DNA of 64,000 bases from assembly GCF_001625215.2 (NCBI RefSeq), contig NC_030384.2, positions 46,286,390-46,350,389 of the forward strand, written 5' to 3'. The DNA is from Daucus carota subsp. sativus. Lineage: Eukaryota > Streptophyta > Magnoliopsida > Apiales > Apiaceae. The position numbers and the translations under genes were made by a program. Positions 1 through 12,300 of the stretch are shown one piece after another; the first letter of the stretch is position 1, and every line of letters begins with the position of its first letter. Below the pieces are notes generated by a model. It saw nothing but the letters and a program-made list of their open reading frames with translations. It searched no databases and had not been told where the DNA came from.

Positions 1-1878
1 TATCCCCTGGCCTTGAAGCAAACAGCTAGGAATCCAGTCTGTCATAATTTGTTTATTTATTACACTTTTTGCAATGTTTCTAGTTTTCTACGACGTTACC
101 CTTTCTGGCAATATTACATTGTTCTGGTAACAAATACAAGCTCCGAACTTGTGAATGAAACATTGAGAATATTGAGGATGAGGAAACATAAATCATTAAT
201 GATCCGTGTCACATCATGCTAACTATCTACGTTTACATAGTGTTTCGATTTCAAAATCCAAATGCAGTAGCAAGCTCTTTGACAACTACCCTGCTGGTGA
301 CTCTTCAAAACTACTTTCTATAACATTGCTAATAATATTTAAGTAGCACTTCGTGAAAGCAATCCTCTTCCGGTCTTTATACCTGGTGATTGAAAAGAAA
401 ATTGTCAAACAGGGAATGGGGAATTAGGTAAAGGTGACCAATATAAGCAATCTGAATTATACAACGAGATAAGTAAATTATATAGGTAAGCTTCAAATCA
501 TTTAACCACAAGAAGCAAGGATGGAATTGCAAGATGAGGGTACTGCAGTCTGCAGAAGGTCATCGAGTGAATTTTATTTTACCCAGACATAGAATTTGTA
601 TTTATGTTGCAGCTAGCCAGGCAGACTTCATGTTATTTTTTTAAACAATCACTAATAAGCTTACAACTCAAACTCATCAAAGGCGATCTAATCTCATCAA
701 CCCTACCTATACTATCGATTAATCTCTAAAATCAGGCACAGGAAAACTTGTTAGTATCAAACCTTACTGGGATATTCCCCAACCATCTGATACTTATTCC
801 TTACATAAAGGACAGTCACTTTATATTATTTCAAAATCAATCAAACAACTTGCCTATTGTTATATCTAACAAGTTCTTATGAATGTTGCAGCTTCTAACC
901 GTCTCAGTATCCTGCTCTTATTTTCTAATATTTGTCCCATTGTAGATACTAGACAGCCTTCATAAATTTAAGCACAAAGAAATTCACACATGCTGCTCAG
1001 ACAGGCTCAAACTTCCTTAAATAAAGACGATTTGAGCAGGCTGGAACCAAAGATCCATAAAAATGCAAAAAACAGGATATATGAAGAAAAAAATAGTTGC
1101 CTCAATAGGCTAATAATTATATATGTTACTCGCTGCTTGTAAAAACTAGAAATTAAAACCTCAAATGTATCTGTATTGCTGCTAAAGGATTTTAGAAGTC
1201 TGTAGTTCTATATTTAAAACAGGCTGCCCCTCATAACATCACCACTTGATAAAAGCTTTAATTGGTCCATAGATTTGAGGGGGGGGGGGGGGGGGGGGGG
1301 GGAAGGATTTTTATGATAATTTTAAATAAAGATGATAAATAGAGTAATAGCAGGGTAAAGTCTTGGACTCAGGATGCTTCAGCTACTATAGCAATAGCAT
1401 CACTGGAGCAACTATACTTTCTCTGTTAAAAAGATTCAAATACTAACTTCCCAATGGATCTAGTTCAGTTGGACATTTTGCTGACCATATTATCAGACTT
1501 GGATAGGTCCGGCTAGCTAAGCCGGTTGATCTTGTGAAGCTAAAGGTGAAAAAAGTGTTTATAAGTGAATGAAGTTAAGGTATGAGTTCTTGAGAATTTT
1601 TTCGTTCATTAAGGAGATGCATATGCCCTTTGAGGAATATAAATTATAAGCTAGAGTACCTAACCACTTAATAAGTAAGTTTCATTTGGAGCTTCAAATA
1701 TAACTTTGAAGATGAAAAGAGGACAAAGACATGGTTTCAAATTAAGCAAACTAATTTTAAGACATAAATTAATAGAAAATAATCAAATATATCCACAAAT
1801 TTTAAAACTTGATCGATATTAAATTTACCTCTTATAGGAATAAAAAAACTTCCTCCCAGAATCATGATGACTGCCAAC
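1..1878. other. Intergenic AT-rich DNA with no recognisable gene
   Basis: Downstream of the helicase stop codon. Only short random open frames are present on either strand and none resembles a known protein. It holds a pure G homopolymer at 1279-1302. The right part probably contains the helicase 3' UTR. No TIR or LTR was seen. Confidence 0.6.
1279..1302. repeat. 24-bp G homopolymer
   Basis: An uninterrupted run of 24 G lies in AT-rich flanks. Runs this long are rare in plant DNA and have uncertain length in assemblies. The strand can form G-quadruplex-like structures in principle. Confidence 0.9.
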
Positions 1879-4800
1879 TTAGTCATCCACAGAGTCATTA
1901 AACCAACTGGAACGAGTGTCTTTACTAGAGTGTGAATCACCAAACCCACTTGAACGACCTGAAGCAGATTCTCCGAAACCATTTGAACGATCTGCACTGC
2001 CCCTGTTCCCAAAGCCACCTGAGCCTCCACGCCCAGATCCATCAAAACTACTTACACGACCTGAACCCCTTGAGTAATCTGAAGATCCACCAAACCCATC
2101 ACCAGAACGACCAGAAAACTCCCCAAACCCACCACTTGAACGGCCTGAAGACTCGCTAAAACCACCACCCGAAGGACCGAAAGACCCACCAAAACCACCA
2201 CCCGAAGAACCGAAAGACCCGCCAAAACCTCCACCTGAACGGCCTGAAGACTCGCCAAAACCACCACCCGAAGGACCGAAAGACCCGCCAAAACCTCCAC
2301 CTGAACGCCCTGAAGACCCGCCAAAACCACCACCTGAAGACCCGCCAAAACCACCACCCGAACGGCCTGAAGACCCGCCAAAACCACCCCCCGAACGGCC
2401 TGAAGACCCACCAAAACCACCACCTGAACGGCCTGATGACCCGCCAAAACCACCAGTGCGCCCATAATCCCCACCATATCGACCACCATAAGATCCGCCT
2501 TCAGAACCACCATAACTATTAAAGCGACCTGAATTACCAAATCGACCACTTCCATAACTTCCAGGAGATCCAAATCGTCCCCCGAAATTTCCGGTCTCTC
2601 GGAACATGTCTCCAGATCCACTCTCAACCACAATTTTAGGAAGCTACATATATGAGGTGAAACGTGATTTCAAATTACCACCAGCGAAATACTATATATT
2701 TAAGAATTGAAAAGACTCACATGATGTCCAGGTAACCAAAAACAAAAACAATCTTTCAAACGAAAAAAAAAAAAAATGGACAAAAGATAGAAGCATCAAC
2801 AGAACAAGGGTTCATATTAGCCTTACAATTTGACAATAAGAAGCACAGAGTGAGATACATAATAAATATAGGATTAACATTTTACCTCTGCGAATCTGCA
2901 ACCTACTTGTCGTTCAATGCCTTTAACATCCCTTGATTGCTCAGATGAATAAATGAGAATCGCACTTCCTTTCTTCCCAGCACGACCTGTTCGGCCAGAT
3001 CGATGAACAAACATCTCCGAAGTGTTTGGAAGTTCAAAATGTATCACCTAAGCAACAGAACAAGTTTCATGGAAGTTGGAACCATGGACATAAAAATGAA
3101 TACAGGTTGCAATATAGTTAAAGTAATTAGGATATTTTAAAGCTAGAATGAGATAAGCTATCGTAAGAGGATAGCAGATTCAATCACATAAGTTCATTCA
3201 CATTTTGATCATCACTATTAACTACTTTGAACTCATTCCAAGATGTTAAAATCATTTGAATAAAAATATGAAAATCAACGTTATCTGACCAAGAAAAGTG
3301 GACAGTTTAACAAAACCCAAGTATTACACAGATTACAAATTTTTTTCCCATGGAAGGTGTGAACCAAGAGACAGATTACATGATAAAGAACTTCAGTCAC
3401 AACATTAAGTGGCACCCGACATAAATCAGTTTAGTCAAACTACTCTAACATCCTGCTCCTGCATGCGCTTTTACTCTGGCTTTAATTATAACACTAAAGG
3501 GAATGTTAAGAATTTACATATTTTCAATTAACCAAATGTTCTTCTAAAAAAAGACTTATAATAGAGCATTCACAAGTTTAATATAACCCACGTTTTTGGA
3601 ATGTTTCACTTAAATTAACATATTCACAAATGTCGATACTTTTGTTTAGACCCACCAGATCAACATTAGGTACATCGAGACCGCGAGCAGCAACATCGGT
3701 GGCAACCAAAATATTAAATTCACCATTACGGAAACCTGAAAGTGTTCGTTCCCTCTGATTTTGAGAGTGATCCCCGTGCAAAGATTCACAGGAGAAGCTC
3801 CTTTGCATAGAATATGTCAATCTATCAGCATCACGTTTTGTTTGAGTGAAAACTATGCATTTACCTCCTTTTGCATGTTCCTGGAACCAGTATACATTAA
3901 ATTAAAGTACAACACTGACTAATGTGCTGGCTTATGAAGTTGGTAAACTCAAAGCAAGCATAGAAACAATTTGCTTTCAACGGGGCCGGTGATACTGTTT
4001 TAACAAAAAGTAAAATTGAGCTTACAGTGACTAGTGGTCCAATAATTGCTGGTCTCTCATGCATGTCAGACATGATTGAGTAGAGTGTAATTCCTTCTGC
4101 CAACTTCTGGCTAGAATCTCCTACCTAAAGCCAAATCTAGAGTTAGCAATTATTCAAGACTACAAAGTAAGTAAATATGCCTCGGTACTACATTATGATG
4201 CTAGAATATATATTACAAAAAAAAAATGAAAAACCAAACACCATCACACTCACAAGATCAATAGTCAATGGATTATTTAAGAACTTCTGAGAAAGTTTTG
4301 CGATCCAACTTGGCATGGTTGCTGAGAACATCATTGTCTGATGCTTCTGGGGCAAATTCTCCAAGATTGTCTCAACATCATCAGCAAAGCCCACATCAAG
4401 CATTTGATCAGCCTCATCTAGAACAACAAACTGAACTTCTGACAAGTCCAAGGCTCTTCTTTTAATCAGATCAATAATTCGCCCTGGAGTCCCAACAACA
4501 ATATCAATGCCAGCATAAAGCTGACGCATTTGAGCAGAAATAGGAACACCACCATAGCAACACAATGTTTCTAAGTTTGGTGCAGATTCACAAAATTCTT
4601 TGTTGACTTGACGAGCAAGCTCTCTTGTTGGAGCCAAACATATTGCCAGGGGATTCTTTCCCGCCCTATTAAATGGATAAAAATAAGATTAATCAAAAGT
4701 GTCAAATTCATACATCATTTGCAATATAAATTGCAAATGACATCAACATAAAAAATACTCAAACATAAATAGGAAAACAAACCCATGCTTGGCATTAAAA

Positions 4801-5521
4801 CGAATGATCTTATCCAGGATTGGAATGCCAAAGGCCAGAGTCTTCCCTGTTCCGGTTCTAGCTCGACCTATCATGTCACGCCCTTGCATTGCAGGTTCCA
4901 ACACAGCTTTCTATACATTCAAAATCAATACACATTACTACTCCACTTACTTGTATACAAAACACTCCCCTCCCTACCATATACTAAGATCAAACACAAC
5001 ACCTCTAAAATCATTTCAATTACCATTGATCGAACAGAATTTCAAGCTTCAAAATCACAAAATTCACTAAAAAAAGACATCATTTTCGAGAAACAAACCT
5101 GAATTGGAAAAAGCTTAGTGATACCCTTCTTAGCCAAAGCATAAACAATCTCACTAGAAATCCCGAGTTTCGATATTTCAAGACCCTCATCATTTCCACT
5201 CCCCCCTTTCTTCACTTCCTCATCATTTACCTCCTCCACTACACTCCTAACCGCATTCGATAACCCAAAAGAGCCCCTGAAATTCAACAGCCCACCACCG
5301 TGAAAATCCCTCTTAACACCCGGAACACTTTTATTCCCAAATACGTAAGTATCCCTGTGTATATTGCCAGAAAATGTGGAAAATTGAGGAGCTTGTTGTG
5401 AAATTAAGTGATCAGTAGAAAATGAGTGATGGGTGTTTTGAAGAATCGAAAACGATTGTTGGGTTAGTGAAGCGAGCTTGAATCGCCTCGAAAAGAGCGA
5501 GCTTTTTACGAGAGTGTTCAT
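1879..5521 (-). CDS. RH53: DEAD-box ATP-dependent RNA helicase, mitochondrial PMH/RH53-like, 7 exons
   Basis: Exons on the minus strand: 5521-5099, 4910-4783, 4665-4254, 4124-4026, 3880-3656, 3047-2886 and 2643-1879, giving 2214 nt or 737 aa. Helicase motifs appear in order: Q-motif region (ITKLFPIQ), motif I ARTGTGKT, Ia [33 protein letters not shown] and [12 protein letters not shown]. The first 140 residues are rich in Ser, Arg and Phe with few acidic residues at the start, as expected for a mitochondrial presequence. The last 250 or so residues are Gly/Ser/Arg repeats typical of the plant PMH1/PMH2 (RH9/RH53) group, which helps group II intron splicing in mitochondria. Known members are about 610-620 aa, so this tail is clearly longer. 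The ATG at 5521 is the first in frame and starts the presequence. RH9 versus RH53 cannot be settled by eye. Confidence 0.93.
2085..2460 (-). repeat. Coding minisatellite in the helicase C-terminal tail
   Basis: Near-tandem units of about 33-36 bp encode an 11-12 residue module close to [10 protein letters not shown]. Variants alternate ([16 protein letters not shown]), making a higher-order pattern of about 72 bp. The repeat keeps at least one other frame open, producing a long Val/Leu-rich shadow frame of 193 codons at 2052-2633 that I do not consider a gene. Confidence 0.85.
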
Positions 5522-6807
5522 CTGTGATCGAGTGGATGCAGAAGTACAGTGAAATCAGGGTTTTGTGAATTAGGGTTTTTGTGGTGAGAATTACCCGCAA
5601 TTTCTTTTATATCGGTTCAGACCCGTTGATAAGTTGTAAATTGAAGACAAAATTTCTAGAACAACAAATAATATTTTTTGCTTAATATAATAAACCTTGC
5701 TTTGCTTTAAATCATAAACATTTGGAATTTTGGGTGCAAAATTTTTAAGTCACACAGCTGAGGTACTCAGAACGCTTTTGAAAAATAATCAAGTTATTAA
5801 ATTTATTTTTAAAAATATGATATAATTATATGTGTAAATAAATGTAATTTTATATACAATTTTAATTCATATTTTTGAAAAAATATATTTTTACAAATTT
5901 TTAAAAATCCATCGATAGTCATTTTTAAATATTGGAATTCAAGCTATTGTACAAGAAGGGTCAAATATTTAAGTTTTTAATATTTTTGAATTATTTATGA
6001 TCTACATAATTTCTTTCTAAATTTATCCTAAATATATTATTATGTAAAATAATTTGTTTATGAAAGAGAATGTGTTAAAATGAATTGCTATTTTTATTAC
6101 CACTTAAAAATTACTTATGTATTCGAGCAAATTACTAATAACCTGTGATTTTTAATTAATTTTTAGCTTATTTTTAATTTTATATCATTTTAAAATCAGT
6201 ATCTTATTCTTTTGTATACCCCTAATAATTAGGAATACCCCTAATAACACCGAATCAGATTGAGCTATTGGAAGTTGTTTTCCAAAGGTATTTTAATAAC
6301 TTGTTTGAAAAGTAAAAGGGACAAGTATTTTGATATAAATATAATAATTTTCAAAAAAACGTGACGTGTAAGGAGACACAAGTAGGATGTGTATATTCCT
6401 GAACTTTCTGAGTCAAAGTACATAAACGACTAGAACCGATTCTTTAAACACAGCATCTAATTTTTCTGAAAGTGTATTGATATGAACACATCCATGACCT
6501 GTTTCATACTAAACCTCAGGGAGTATTTAGCCACCAATATAGAGCTACTAATACATCTCTAACAAAAAGAAGTCAATGAGACCTTGTAAAATGCTTGTTG
6601 GTGACTTGTCACATGCGACCACACACTATATTCAATCAATTACATTACGACCAAATGATATATATTAATGCTCCATTTTCCCTGGCTGTGTATAGGTGTC
6701 GCTGTGTGACGCTATATCTATAACATAGCTGCGTCGATTTCTGCCCGTGGTAAACAAGTTACTCAAATATGCCGTCCAATTTACTGCTGCCCTCACACCC
6801 CCAATTT
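5522..6807. other. Intergenic AT-rich DNA between the helicase and ERGIC-like genes
   Basis: It holds the helicase promoter and 5' UTR on its left and the ERGIC-like gene 3' UTR on its right. Both genes are read leftwards, so this is a tail-to-head spacer of about 1.3 kb. Nothing else is recognisable. Confidence 0.6.
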
Positions 6808-9316
6808 TCATCTGTATCCACTCTTAGCATTCGGCTTCACAACGGCCTCAACAAGTCTGTACATCCACCTATCTAGCATCCCTGTTATTTAGTACAAGTC
6901 AGCTATCTTACCATAGTGCAAAATAAAAGAACAATATATGAGGACAAATTAGGCAATGAACATGTTCTAGGGTATCAGGTATGCAGTAAAAAAGACAAAA
7001 CCTTGAAAAAAAATAAAAAGATAATAAAATAAGAAACACCGTTTGCTAGGGCTGTACATTCAATCCGCTCAACCGCATCAACCGCAACAACCACCCGCAA
7101 CCGATCCGTGTATTATGGATAACCGCACAATGTGGGCGGTCGCGGATGGATTTTTTAATAACCATTAATTTGCGGTTTGGTTGCGGATTCATTTTTTTTA
7201 AAACCGCAAAAAAACAACCGCAACCGCCAACCACACATTATATAAATTTAAATATTTTTATTATATATGTTTATATATTTACATATAGATATTCACATAA
7301 ATAAATAAAAGTTACTAAATTAATGAAATTTGGACTCTTTGAGCAAGACCCAATATAAATTAGTCAATGTGTCCATGACTGTAATTTATTTCATGCTCCA
7401 AATGGAAACTTATATCAGAGTGTATGATAGAACTTCTTTGTCTAACTATTTTAGCGGTTGAACCGCAACTCAAACCGCAACCAACCGCAATTACGTGGGT
7501 GGATTTGGTTGGTTTTTTTTAACCAACGGTTTGGTCGCGGTTTGAGATTTTAGAAAACCACAAGTTGCGGTTTGGTTCGGTTATTACCCTCCAACCGAAC
7601 CAATCCGAACCGCGTACAGGCCTACCGTTTGCCATCCCAAATTAGATAAGCTAGTTGACTTTGGGCACGCAACTTAAGGTGTATTGATTGTCTAGTTCCG
7701 TAATTTATTTTTTTAGTTTTTATTTTGTAAACAAAAATTTCATATTTAAATTTTATTTATAAAAATAAAATAAGTTATCTATATCTATGCGGTTAATGAA
7801 CCTTGAATTGTGTGCCCAAAATCAACGAGCTCGTCTAATTTGGGATGGAGGGAGTATCACAGAACCTAGTCCGAGTCCTTCACTTGCGAATATGAAGTGA
7901 AGCTGCTCACCAACTTCAACTTCCTGATATTGTTCTAATTAAGAAACATAGTTTGTTTATTTTTGTCACAAGAAACATAGTTTTAAGACTATGTTCTTTT
8001 AAGAGTTTATTCTCTTTTGCACCCCACTGGTTTTGGCCAAAATCATTTTATTACCTATACTTCCTATAATTGCACTATGCGTCCCTTTACTATTTTTGGC
8101 GCATCTCTTTACACCCTCCCGTTAAAAGACTCAAGGTAGTTTGGGCAATATTTAAAAATTAATTACTGATAGATCTTTATTTAATTTTTTTTTACCCTCT
8201 AAACGATATTTTTTGAAAATTCTTAAAGAACGAAAGTTGTAGAGAATGAAAAGATCCTTTTAAAACAATAAAATTCAAATTTATTGAAATCTTTTTTGTA
8301 ATTTTCTAATAGATTAAAAAAAATTAGAGATCTTGTAAAAAAATCGTAATAAATTCAATTAATTTCGGATTTTGATTATTTTTGATGATTCTGAAAACAC
8401 TTTCAATCGTCTATAACTTTCGTTCTTCAAGAATTTTCAAAAAATATCGTTTAGAGTGTCAAAAAAATTAAATAAAGGTCTATCTATAATTAATTTTTTA
8501 ATATTGCCCAAACTACCCCCGAGTCTTTTAATGGAAAGGGTGCAAAGTGATGCGTCAAAAATAGTAAAGGGATGCATAGTGCAATTACATAAAGTTGAGG
8601 TAATAAAGTGATTCTGGCCAAAACCAGTGGGGTGCAATTGCAAAAGGGAATAAACTCTTCTTTTAATGTTTAAGCTCAAGACTTTTTGTTATTAATAATA
8701 TTATGAGAATGATTTTAAATGATAATGATTACTTTTTTAATAGCGGAAAATTATAATAATAAACCAGTATTGTCAAAAGGGTTAAGACTTGAGAATAATG
8801 GTCAACTGGACCGGAAAAAGCGGTTTCAAACGGGTTGGATACAGTTATGAGCAGAAATTGAACAGTTGGATATGGTATGACTATGGTTTTAGGTAAAACC
8901 AAGCTGACCCCATGGCTAACTTATTCAGCCCCATAACCTAGGCAGGGGGCAAATTAGATTCTGTTGATTTGACTGGATGGGAATTATAAGCACCTCAAAC
9001 AGCGCATCTCTTCCCCAGTTCAAAGTCTTTAGCAGCCTTGGTTGTCCGATACCTGAAAACTATTCCTCACTTCAACCTTTTCTCTTTAGAAATATACCAA
9101 CTAAACTCAAATATTCAGTATCCTTCGCCGTGTATTATTGCTAGAGATACTTTCTATATAAAGACAACAGAAGCAACAAGGAGTTCTTAATATGACAATT
9201 TACCAAGTCCGTGTATATAACATGATCACGACACAACTAATACTTTAGGCTCGTGTTAAAATCTAATTGGAGACTTCAGATTTTCAACGTCTCTCGAACT
9301 TTCCAAATTATACTGG

Positions 9317-9373
<57 letters not shown>

Positions 9374-12300
9374 GTTATAAAATTGCAAGTTTGCAAAGTG
9401 TAAATAATTATCTCAAAATTTTGGAACAAGCGGGCACCAACCTGTTACAGCAAATGTACCCCCTAGTACGGCACATAGCCGAGTTATGAAGTGTAGAAAA
9501 CTGCGCCGTTCCTCTTTAATGGTCACCGTGATCGGTGATAAATCATATAAAAAGTAGACAGCTGAATAAAAAATTCGCAAACTTTAATCTTCTGCAAAAA
9601 AGTTTTAAAAAGATACACGAACATTAAAAAAATTGTACCTGGCCATGTCCTCTCAAATTCATGCATGGGGGAAAAATATTCTGTAACAGAGAATTGATTT
9701 GTAGGTAAAACTTCCTTCGATAAATAATTATATTCAGTTGGAACCACCTGCACCAGAACAATGGGAATGGCAAATTTTAGCCCACAAAGATGTTTTTTTC
9801 CCCTCCCAAATGTATGTTTAAGGATTAACATGAAAAGCAAAGTGCTCGGCATCGATATTTGTATTCTAAAATTTCCTATGAAATGGTACATCTTTGAGTT
9901 GATGCAATACACCACATATATCCCTGTACTCCTATTGATGCAGGACAGTTGAAGATATAGATTGAACATTTACCATCAACGTATACTTAAGCTCTAGCTA
10001 CTTAAACTATAACACCGGCATCAAATGGTTTCACAAAACTAGGCAGACTATTTCCAATAGTTAATTAATATGGAAACTAAAATCCAAGAAATCATTCAGA
10101 TTGCCTAGCAGTAAGATATATTTTGCAATTTAACGAAAAGAAGAGGAAAATTTCAGTTCTTTTTATCACATAAAAAATATCGACATTTTACCAACAAGGT
10201 ACAGTTGTTGGACATCTGAAACTCGTATGGGACGGTTCTCAACAATTGAAATTGACTAGAATTGGAGTTTCGAAAACTCTGTATGTTCTAAGCTCATACT
10301 GTTTACAGAACAGAACTCAATTTAAAATCACCTGGTGCCGCAGTTAAATATCTAGAGAGAATTATGTAAACAAGCTCCTAGCTATGCCAGGTCTTTTTTG
10401 CATCTAGAGTCAACATGGTATACAAGAAGCTTACAGAACTGTTATCCACTCCCTTAGATTATCATGTTTTACTTTAACACTTAGCAAGTAACCATATAAT
10501 AAATTCAGGTAAACATACACATAAGAAACTCAAAGGCCAGAGCAAGCTATTAAGTTCACAACGTGATAACAGCTTACAATTCTTCGTAGATACTTAAAAA
10601 AGATAGATGCTACAGGATTCAAGAGTACAAAACAATTACATAACCATATATGGAATAAACATAGTTGACCTTTATGTAGTATTTGAAAGTTCCACTTCCT
10701 TTCTGAACAATTCTTGATGTCCCATCAAGAGGATTATGAATTCCTGGATATTTTGGCCCAAATGATAAGTCATGGATGATGTGACTTACATTCACATGTG
10801 TAGCCCCTTCAAAGATCTATAGAGATTGCAAGAATAGAACGTGAGAAAAATGTAAACAGAATATAACAAAATATGTAAACAAAAATTAGACAGAAAAAGA
10901 TACAACTTTGGTTGCATCATCGTGCCATTTTCACTCTTTCCTATTTCTATTATTATTTTCGTTTCTTAGAGCTTCATAAGTTGCAGTAACTAACCTACGC
11001 AGATTATTTTAATCTTATTAGTTGCCATGACAATGACAAAATGTTTTGCATTCCACTTCAAGTTTTAAAAGAACTTATTGCATCCAGAGATTTATATAAT
11101 CAATATTTACCCTCATTTGATTGTCAAAACAAAAGGACAATAATAAATAGAATTATACCCACTAAGTCCATTATGTGAAGAGTTCAGCAACACAAAGCCA
11201 TTACGTGTGTTTCTCAACTAATCTGAAGTTCTTAAATAATATTTTATACAATAATTGCTAACTTTTTGTAAATGTGGGAATTATTAAGTCATCACATGCT
11301 GCTTGAAACAATCTAGTTTTGGAACAAACCTAAAGTAACTGACACATTATTGCTCAAGAGAACTGACCATTTGAGCAACAAAGATATTTAATCCATGAAC
11401 TGAAATATGAAAGTTTCCAGCAACCCTTTGGACATCCAAAACCCCATATACCTGCCAAAAAAAACATATGAACATATTTACAGAAAGTCATCATGTCATT
11501 CATCAAGATAAAGCAATTTAGAAGACAAAGGTTTAACAAACTCACACGACATCCTTCGCCAGTTAGTAATGCTTGTTTCACATCCTTCACTGTATCTTTA
11601 ACCCCTTGATCCAAACCTTCAACATGTGATTTGATGTCCTCGTGACTAGTTTTGTCATCATCTGCTTAATGCAATCCCAGAGTTCTATTCATCAATTTCA
11701 TTATATTGCCACAAAATAGTTGAGGATATTAAACATAAACTAAGCTCAACATGATGCATAATTCAATATTATATATATAGGATTTCGCTTAATTAGAAAC
11801 CACCCTAAGCTTAGAAATTGAAAACCACTATACCCACCCCCTAATTTACTATCCCCACCCCTTGTGACATCATCCACTCCGGGTCCACCATGACATCACC
11901 CATCCCTATTCACACTTTCTATTTCTAATATAAGTTGGTTTCTGTAGGAGTAGACCATATACACATATACATACATACATGTATATATAAAAATGGTAAT
12001 TTATTGCTAAGATTTCACCAAGTAAAGAATTGGAATTTACTAATCAGCGCAAAACCTATACTATACAGTAAATAAACACAAAACTCTCCCAACTTTTTGA
12101 ACAATAGAAGAAAATTGACTTTAAACAATGACATCAGCAGGGAGTTCAGCTAAAATAGTAAAATGTAGGGCATAGATTAATGTTGGAGTTGCCTGTCCTC
12201 CTACAATTAATCATTATTACAGAATTTAATGTTGTTATTATGTATCACATTTTAAAGTTCAGAAGAGGTGCAGCATAGCGTAGATGGAAATTAATCAGAT

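Noticed and set aside
2052-2633. 193-codon minus-strand frame rich in Val, Leu and Gly overlapping the helicase tail
   Set aside because: It is a shadow of the repeat in another frame. The Gly-rich frame joins the helicase in frame and matches the family.
8995-9051. Short minus-strand exon-like stretch (YRTTKAAKDFELGKRCAV then stop) after an acceptor-like site
   Set aside because: It cannot be joined in frame to exon 10 of the ERGIC-like gene, whereas the exon at 6881-6808 (GMLDRWMYRLVEAV) joins in frame and matches the family. Could be a relic but there is no support.
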